The position numbers were made by a program, and so were the translations under genes. A stretch of 55,000 nt of DNA from Mesostigma viride (Eukaryota; Streptophyta; Mesostigmatophyceae; Mesostigmatales; Mesostigmataceae): NCBI GenBank assembly GCA_009746045.1, contig RPFO01000310.1:3166100-3221099 (forward strand), given 5' to 3'. Below, one piece after another: positions 21,211-55,000 of the stretch. The first letter of the stretch is position 1, and every line of letters starts with the position of its first letter. The notes below the pieces were generated by a model. It had not been told where the DNA came from, did no database searches, and was given only the letters and a program-made list of their open reading frames with translations.

Positions 21211-22870
21211 ATGATCGCGACTGGACCAACAAACATGTCCCCGGCAACTGCCCTGCGTTGCATCTTCAACAAGGACTACGCCTCGCTTTACGACCTGTGC
21301 CTCGATCCACCTCCACAGCATCGACCGCCTCATCTGCTCGGACGGCACACTGGATGGTGGCACAACACCAGCGTTCGGGTGCAACGGCGCCCCTTCCTCC
21401 AGCACGCCAATGTCCTCAACTCCCTAATTCTCATGCGCTCTGATGGCGAGATCTGGGCTCCATCCATCTCCGCCCCCACACTCCGTTCCATCCTCACGGA
21501 AGCCTTCCAAGTTCCAGCAGCACGTGACCCACCTTCAATGCTGCCGACGTAGCAGCACTGGGCGGCACGTTGGCTGCTGAGCTTCCTCGAGGATCGCCTT
21601 TCCACCACCGTGGCCTCCACCTCCACTGCCATTTCCACCTCCGGCCACTGCCGACATCACGGCCCAGCTCCTCGACCTCGATCGACCATGCAGCGCCTCC
21701 AAGCCACCGCCACCGCCCTTAATTATTGAGAGCTTGCATGACACCGCAGGCCTCACCGCCCAGGCGGTGAAGGACATATCGCTGCCCAGGGCTCCGGCAT
21801 CTGCTGGCCCGGCCGGCGATGCTCCCTCCGTATACCTGGGCGGACTCATACCACCTCCACCACCTCCATCGCGGCACAGCTCAAGCAACAAGCCCTCAAC
21901 CTTCGCGAGGAGGCCGACATCACCCAGCGCAGCCACAATGTCATCGTCAAGCACTTCGACCAGCCGGCCGGCAGGTGAGACCTTGACGACTCTTCTCGCG
22001 ACATTCTTGCCCCCATGCAACTCACTGGTGAGCTGCGGATTTCGGCTGTCCGCCTCCCCCGCGCGCGGGGTAAGGCTGGCCTGGCATGCACCCGTGCTCC
22101 TCACCTTTAAGTACATGGCGGACAAGCTGGCGTTCCTTAAATGCCGCAAGAAGCTCTCGAGGACTCGCTTCTCGCTGGACGACAACTTGACCCTGCCGCC
22201 CAGCAACAGCGCGGCGACGCGAGCTATGGCCGACCTACCTTCAGCTCCGGCAGAGCGCAGGGGGAAGCCGGTATACTGGAGGGGGGCGGTCATCCACGTT
22301 GACCAGTGACCACAAGCCCTGGTGGCAGGCACCTCCTGCCACCTCATACAGTCTAGGGAATATATAACAGTAGTGTAGATTAGTCAGGCTTAGCCTAGCA
22401 TGTGGCCCACGCGCATGCATGTGCGCCCATAATGCGGGCCCCCATGGATGATGCCTACAATATTTAGCCATGCAAGCCATGCCTAAGGGACCTCCCATCC
22501 ATGGATGTTGCACTAAGAATTTTGCCATGCATGCTATATCTATGCCTACTATGCAGAGAGACGCTCTCTGTTGATTGAGAAGCCATGCCCTAGCTCTTGT
22601 ATAATAGCCATGCGTCCGATCTTCCGCCCCTATATGATGGGCTCCCCTTAGACTAGTAGCTGGGTGTTGCCCGAGACTCTGCATGGGGGGTGCAGGTGCC
22701 CTTGGCGCACCTAGAGCAAGCCGTCGCTTACATTCCCACCCTTGCAGGAAGTAGCCCAGAATGTATTAAAAGCCATATATGCCCCTTCTCAGGGATATGT
22801 ATGTGCTACATGTACTCCCAACGGAGTTATGTTCCTAATTATAATCAGGGTATGCCTCGCATTTCGGAAG
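21211..22870 (+). mobile_element. LINE-like ORF1 fragment, copy A
   Basis: Two open stretches (21211-21552 and about 21734-22309) are homologous to the minus-strand copy at 23785-25480. The second ends with a segment containing KLAFLKCRKKLSRTRFSLDD, a proline/serine-rich linker and KPVYWRGAVIHVD, a layout I associate with the C-terminal part of ORF1 proteins of LINE elements in unicellular algae. Frames are broken between the stretches. A shared 3' tail (about 22540-22870) contains GCCATGCCCTAG and CCCCTTCTCAGGGATATG. No reverse transcriptase is present, so the copy is incomplete. Confidence 0.55.
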
Positions 22871-23454
22871 ACTGATCGAAAAGGCAGCGTAGGATAACAT
22901 TCGTAGCCGACAGACATCTTGCTGAGTCCTACCAGTCCTGGGTCGACACCGACCTCCGTTGGTCTGCACGGCCGGCCCCCAGCGGCTTAGCCAACCAGGG
23001 TGGCACATATCCTGACCTGGCCTGGCCCCAAGGACATTCCTAGAAAGATGGGTAAACCTGCCATGAACTACACACAGCAGTTGCTGGCCGACGACCTAGC
23101 CGTCCCAGCTATTAAAGTTTGAACACCGCATTTCCTCTCTCTCTCTTGCTTAATTAGATTGCTATGCAGAACAAGAAGAGGTGGCAGATGATTGTCCAGC
23201 AGGCCCACACGCCACGGCCCCAGTGGGCAAGCCCCCCCCGGGCCCCAGGAGGAAGGGGCGCTTTGCGCTGAGTACAAGAGTAGTTAGGATTTTCTAGCTG
23301 AGCTTATCTAGAATTCGCTTAGTAGAGTTAGCTTAGTAGTTCGGTTTCGCGGCTCGATCCGCCCACCCCCATCCATCCAGCAAGGAATACATGCTACATG
23401 ATCTCCCAACGGAGTCATGTTATAATTTAATTTGATTTATGACGGAGCCGCATA

Positions 23455-23775
23455 CACCAGATGTTGTATTATTAGCCTTCAAGTAGTTAGCCATGCGTTG
23501 CCCATGCAGAGAACTACTCTCTGCTGAGACGCCATGCCCTAGTCACTGGTTGTCTCCTTGATCGATCATCTTCGATCCACCCCTGAGGCCGGTGGCACCG
23601 GCGTCTTTAGGTATGACACATCATGGTGGTGCAGGTGCACCTTGTGCACCCAGCCGTAGGCCGGTGGCAGTTTACATCCCCCTGTGCACAGGTGGTTGCT
23701 AAGAATGTATTAGAAACCTTATGCCCCTTCTCAGGGATATGTGTTACATATTCTCCCAACGGATCGGGTATTAAT
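23455..23775 (+). mobile_element. LINE-like 3' tail only, copy B
   Basis: This repeats the 3' tail of copy A in the same orientation: the GAGACGCCATGCCCTAG region near 23528, then GTGCAGGTGCACCTTG, and CCCCTTCTCAGGGATATG near 23725. It abuts copy C tail-to-tail at an AT-rich joint near 23775-23790. Confidence 0.6.
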
Positions 23776-23784
23776 TGATTAATT

Positions 23785-25480
<1,696 letters not shown>

Positions 25481-27334
25481 GGGTCTGGTGACGTCAAAGG
25501 TGGAAAATAACCTGTCGACGTCAAAGATCGATGAGGAATCGGAAAAAAGAGGATCGGGTATGAAGAGGATAGGGTATGTTCTTAATTAACGTTCATTGAT
25601 CAATGTATATCACTGAGACAATCAGATCCATGTACATAAAACTGTTGTCTCACTTAATGGCTACTGAGTTCTATTAAGTGAGACAACTATTCCTGGACGC
25701 ATGGCGATCCAACGCCGTGGAAGGACTAAGGATAGTACATACATGTGCTTGCAAGCTATACAAGGATGTCTTAATCCCCATTTAGCGAGCAGGGCTACGG
25801 CGTCAGCCTACCTATGGTATTGCACTGGTTGTATTGCACCCACAGTGTTGCGCCCCGGCATGATGCACCATGCCGTGGAGAGAGCGCTCTGTGGCCTGCC
25901 CACTTGCGGCAGTGAGAGAAGCTAGGGCGCCCTCCCTCCTTCTCGCTGTGTATATAGGGTTGAAGGTTCCTTTACTCTGTATTGGCACCCACGTGACGCA
26001 GTCACGTGCTTATTAATTAGTTAATTAGCGTGCAGGGCTGGCACAGAAGATATTCGTATGTCAAAAGAAAGTACACAGTAAATAAGAGATTGCTCTTTGT
26101 GTCCAAGCTTTCCCGCAAGGACATGCACTAGCAGACGGATGTGGGCGCAAAGATGGGTTAATGCACGCTGGGGCCAACTTTATGTGAGTCAACTATATGT
26201 GAGACAACTATATGTACAATAGACCATGGCAGTGCTCCTGTGAATGCCTGCATGGTTAGACCGCATCGGACATACCAGCCCCATACATCACGCATTAGCC
26301 TTCTGCCAATCCACAAGGAGGATGAACTGGCCATTAAGGGTAGTACAGAATGGTAGCTGACATGCCTAACTCATGGCTGGCCTGGCCAACAACATTTATA
26401 AACAGACACCACAGGCGTGTCACCTGCATTAGAGAGTTGTACCACTTTCCCATCCCCTGGAGCAGTGCCAGTAAGCTCAGCCCGTTGGCTCCCATGCATG
26501 CATTGCTTGAAGGAAACGCGATGCATCCAGACGGTGCGCCTTGGGGGCTGCCACACAAGTCCATGCGACTACAGCATGGCTCGAAACAAACCGTACTAGT
26601 CCGCAGCGATGGCACCGTTGGACAACGAAGTGCTAGCATACCCTCACCGTGGCGAGCACCCGCACTCGATGCAAGTGATTCCAGGTTGGACCACATCAAA
26701 GCAGACTGTTAGCTAGCACATGTCGGCATGGGTAGCTTGCAGCAGCATACCAGGAAGCCGGGGGCGATAGTCTGACGCAAACAGGGTGCTTTGCTTGCTG
26801 GGGGCAAGTCGAGCCGAGAGATCTACCCAGCCGAGCTCATGCACACTGGTTCTCACTCAAGGCGCATGCAGCAGCGGCCACAACACACAAGAGATGGTGT
26901 CACGCCGCCCGCGCCTCTCCATGTCACGTCCTCCTTTCCCGCATGCACATTATCAGCCATCGGAGTCCTAATGGCGTAAAGCTCTCATGCCGCCTCACAC
27001 CAAGCAATGGCTGGGGTGTGCTGCGACCGACCCACGGGCAACGTGCGCACTCCCTGGCACTGGGAGGAGGCACGCCTGGGGAAACTTGTGAGGGTGTCTA
27101 CTCACAAACGGGCAGCTAACCCTTCCAGGTCTGCGGGCACATGGCTAGTCGCAAGGACACGGCTGACACAAGTGCATGCCGGCAGATGGCAGCCTGGCAG
27201 GGCATGCCACCCTGTCACAAGGCTGCCATGTGCCCACGCTCGGAAAATCTCATCGCCAATAGTTGACAAATATCCAGCATTTAGTGGTGGACACGCAGAT
27301 AATAAATAGTAACCATGCTGCATGTGTGCCAGCA
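25481..27334. other. Intergenic, no gene seen
   Basis: This is the region downstream of the TMEM117-like gene. Short open frames have no recognisable domain. A repeat of TTAAGTGAGACAAC-like words occurs near 25640-25690. Confidence 0.4.
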
Positions 27335-38822
<11,488 letters not shown>

Positions 38823-39553
38823 GTTGGCTCAAGCTAAACACGTGTTGAATTGTTCAGCTACTTCGATATTAAGGAAAGAAAAGGCTCCCCGCATTGAATT
38901 CTTTCAACGCGCTTTACCCTCAGCCTTCCCTCCCCAAGCACGTTGCAGCTTAGCATTGCTTTCGACAGCTAACGGCATGTCTTGAGAATAGCAAAATGGC
39001 CCGATGAAGTTGTCAACAACATTGCCAAGCGATCCCACGATGAATCGCAGGAGGAAACACTAAATTGTGCTGTGAAATGCTGACCATCCACACAGCGGAT
39101 GCACGCTGGATTGTACGCCCCAATGCGCGGGCCTAAAGCACGCTTGCAGAGAGAACCTGATGGGCCGGCAAACTGGCTGTCTTCCCGGCGTCACGATCGT
39201 GCCTTCTATGCATGCAAATGCTTATGGATAATTATGTAGGTCACCTCATGATCAACCTCGCAGTCGGAGGTCGAGGACAATCAAATTCTAGTGCCCGGTT
39301 CATTTGTCCACCTGTCAACCGATCCCAGCAGTGAGCGGGTCCGTCTACTCCCCTACGGTTCGAGTGCGCCCTGTATGCATCGTACACATTAAATGCGTAT
39401 AGACAAGTAGGTATGTATACGCCTAAATGTTGCCGAGCCTTCGCCGCGCCGCGCATGACTACCATGAACCACTATTCCCGTACGATCTAAGTACAACTTA
39501 TTACAAGATCTTACATCGTACTCTCAAGTCTCAACTCTCAAGAGCTCTCAAGT
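38823..39553. promoter_or_regulatory. Intergenic, upstream side of the TMEM117-like gene
   Basis: This is part of the 2.4-kb region between two divergent genes and presumably contains the TMEM117-like promoter. No specific element is recognised. Confidence 0.3.
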
Positions 39554-40002
39554 GAAACAGTTGGCGGCGGACCGGTCTACTACAGCCGAAAATGCACTTT
39601 TCGGATAATTATTTAATTTTTGGCTTAGATAACGTTTGGTTTTGACCCGTAATTCCCAAAATCGGACATCTTTGGGCACTTTAGAGGCTGATCCTGAATG
39701 CTCTCATCGAGATCTATCGATTGCGCTACTTATACTTGAGATTGGACCCCCCCTCATGCGCCCCTGTCCAACTTTCCATTCTATACTTACGGCTTGGTTG
39801 GCGTCAATGATTGACGTCAGAGCCATTTTCACTAGTTTTGTAACCGTAATCACACTGTGCCGCAATGTACTATTATGTACCTAAGGTATGATCTGAAATC
39901 CTCTCGGCGAGATCTATCGATTGCGCTACTTAAAGTTTTATTCGGGGTCGATCTACGTGACCGGGTCTACCACGAGTAGACCGGTCCGCCGCCAACTGTT
40001 TC
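39554..40002. mobile_element. 449-bp terminal-inverted-repeat element (MITE-like)
   Basis: Perfect 28-bp inverted repeats at 39554-39581 and 39975-40002 (outer bases GAAACAGTTGGCGGCGGACC). Flanking AAGT at 39550-39553 and 40003-40006 may be a 4-bp target duplication. The interior is non-coding and contains a direct repeat CGAGATCTATCGATTGCGCT near 39707 and 39905. The superfamily cannot be assigned. Confidence 0.75.
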
Positions 40003-41208
40003 AAGTCTCAACTCTCAAGTCTTATCAACCTGGTTCGCCGTCGTTTGCCACCCCATAAGGCAGGACCAGCCGTTGGATCCACGACTAATAACCCTGTCGG
40101 TACACCGGCGCGGGAATACACTCAACTTCCGGGTAAATGGGTTTTATTAACCAATAGGAATATCATAAGGTGAAGGGGTACCACGTATCGACCAGCTGGT
40201 TACCCAATGTGTGGAATACACTCAACTCAACTCAACTCAACTGGTTCCGTGCCGAGTGCCGACAACAACAACAACTGTCATTACCCAACCCATGTCAGGC
40301 GTGGGATCAACAACAACAACAACTGTCAGCTTAACCAAGGGCGGAATGTTGACCCGATCCAGCGCAAACCTGACCTGGCATTTGTTGTGTGGGCGGTTCC
40401 GCTTACGGCACTGTAGATAGCAGCTGATGGGAACATGCAGAAAACTTAGGACCGCTAGCCCCTGCGCGGGTTTGAACTGGGGACTTCCGGATCCGACGGA
40501 ACGACCTGGCATTTGTTGTCGATCGGGATTGCAACGGATGCTTCAGCCTTCAATGCATTGGATGCTCTGAACTACTACGACGATACCATCCGATATAGTA
40601 CATAGTACAAGCCAGACATCGTGATCTAACTAGCCAGACATCGTGAGCTAACTTTGTGGTCTGCACAGTTGCGCTTCCTAGGGCTCTTTTCCACATGCGT
40701 TGCTCATGTCAGGCGGCTGGCAACTGGTAGCTAACCATAACAGCAACGCTTGTTGGGTGTCGCCCGACCGTTCTGCTGGCCCAGAATCCAGATCTTTAAC
40801 CCGTTGGCCATGCTGGCACACTCACCAAACCAAGCCCACAACTGGTGTAATGGGGAACTGGTAAAGCACTAGATTTTCATCAGTATTATGACACAAAAGC
40901 CGCGCAATTTGCGATTGTCACCATAATTTTGATCGCTGACTCCCATGGTGGCATGGACAAGGATTGCGTGCACCCCGGTACTCACTTTTTCCCTCGAGAA
41001 TGCATCACGTAGCCTAACGGCCATATCGCTCTTAAGTGGGCGAACTGCCAACCGGTAGATCAAACCATAGATGGTTTTAGTTAAGTATGGACAGGCCGAA
41101 TCCAGCCGGCCACGTCGAGAGGACGCAGGCGCATCGGTTAAGGACATGATGTTGGGGGTAAATCCCAGCTTCCATTGTTGGTAACATAGTTGGGCGCGTT
41201 AAGGAAAG
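40003..41208. promoter_or_regulatory. Intergenic, upstream of the kinesin gene
   Basis: Contains CTCAA and ACAACA short repeats (40220-40325). No gene, RNA or defined promoter motif could be supported. An AG directly precedes the kinesin ATG at 41209. Confidence 0.3.

Positions 41209-55000
<13,792 letters not shown>

Noticed and set aside
40440-40500. tRNA-like B box (minus strand AGTTCAAACCC)
   Set aside because: No 5-bp T-stem, anticodon arm or acceptor stem can be formed around it.

Overview
The window is nuclear DNA from a eukaryote with spliceosomal introns, most likely a flagellated protist or alga. It has GT-AG introns throughout, a kinesin-2 motor gene (the motor of intraflagellar transport), a TMEM117-family membrane protein gene, two kinds of non-LTR retrotransposon, and a very high load of simple and tandem repeats. 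I cannot name the lineage from sequence alone.

Layout. (1) 1-10,900: a compact, all-plus-strand cluster of unrecognised genes that differs in style from the rest: five small genes (one with a MYND zinc finger, two with a shared C-x4-C-x10-C-x2-H motif) followed by one large seven-exon gene (3852-10878, about 1,960 codons). A GC-rich, imperfectly palindromic ~21-bp motif recurs at least 12 times between the coding segments, both between genes and inside introns, and a 3'-splice-site-like AG sits directly against nearly every start codon. (2) 10,900-27,300: gene-poor, repeat-rich DNA. It holds a 5'-truncated retrotransposon copy, minisatellites, a possible two-exon gene with a transposase-like DNA-binding region, 1.7 kb of ACGC and CCCT tetranucleotide repeats, and three LINE-like fragments, two of them tail-to-tail. 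(3) 27,335-38,822, minus strand: a complete eight-exon TMEM117-like gene whose exon joins are all in frame (652 aa). Its intron 6 carries a near-complete non-LTR retrotransposon with a restriction-like endonuclease domain (29968-33429) flanked by a 16-bp target-site duplication. (4) 38,823-41,208: divergent intergenic region with a 449-bp terminal-inverted-repeat element. (5) 41,209 to the right edge, plus strand: a kinesin-2 motor gene. Fourteen exons were placed, giving the whole motor, neck and start of the stalk (438 aa); the gene runs off the window.

Two patterns deserve most attention. First, the 21-bp motif and AG-ATG architecture of the left cluster. Second, tandem duplications that span 5' splice sites (exon end plus donor) in three unrelated genes: 13 donor copies in kinesin intron 8, three in TMEM117 intron 3, three in the left-cluster gene, and more degenerate sets after kinesin exons 6, 7 and 14. 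All four frame breaks in the otherwise intact long genes are each explained by one missing base; two lie in identified G or C runs and the others in G- or C-rich tracts, so consensus errors are a serious possibility.
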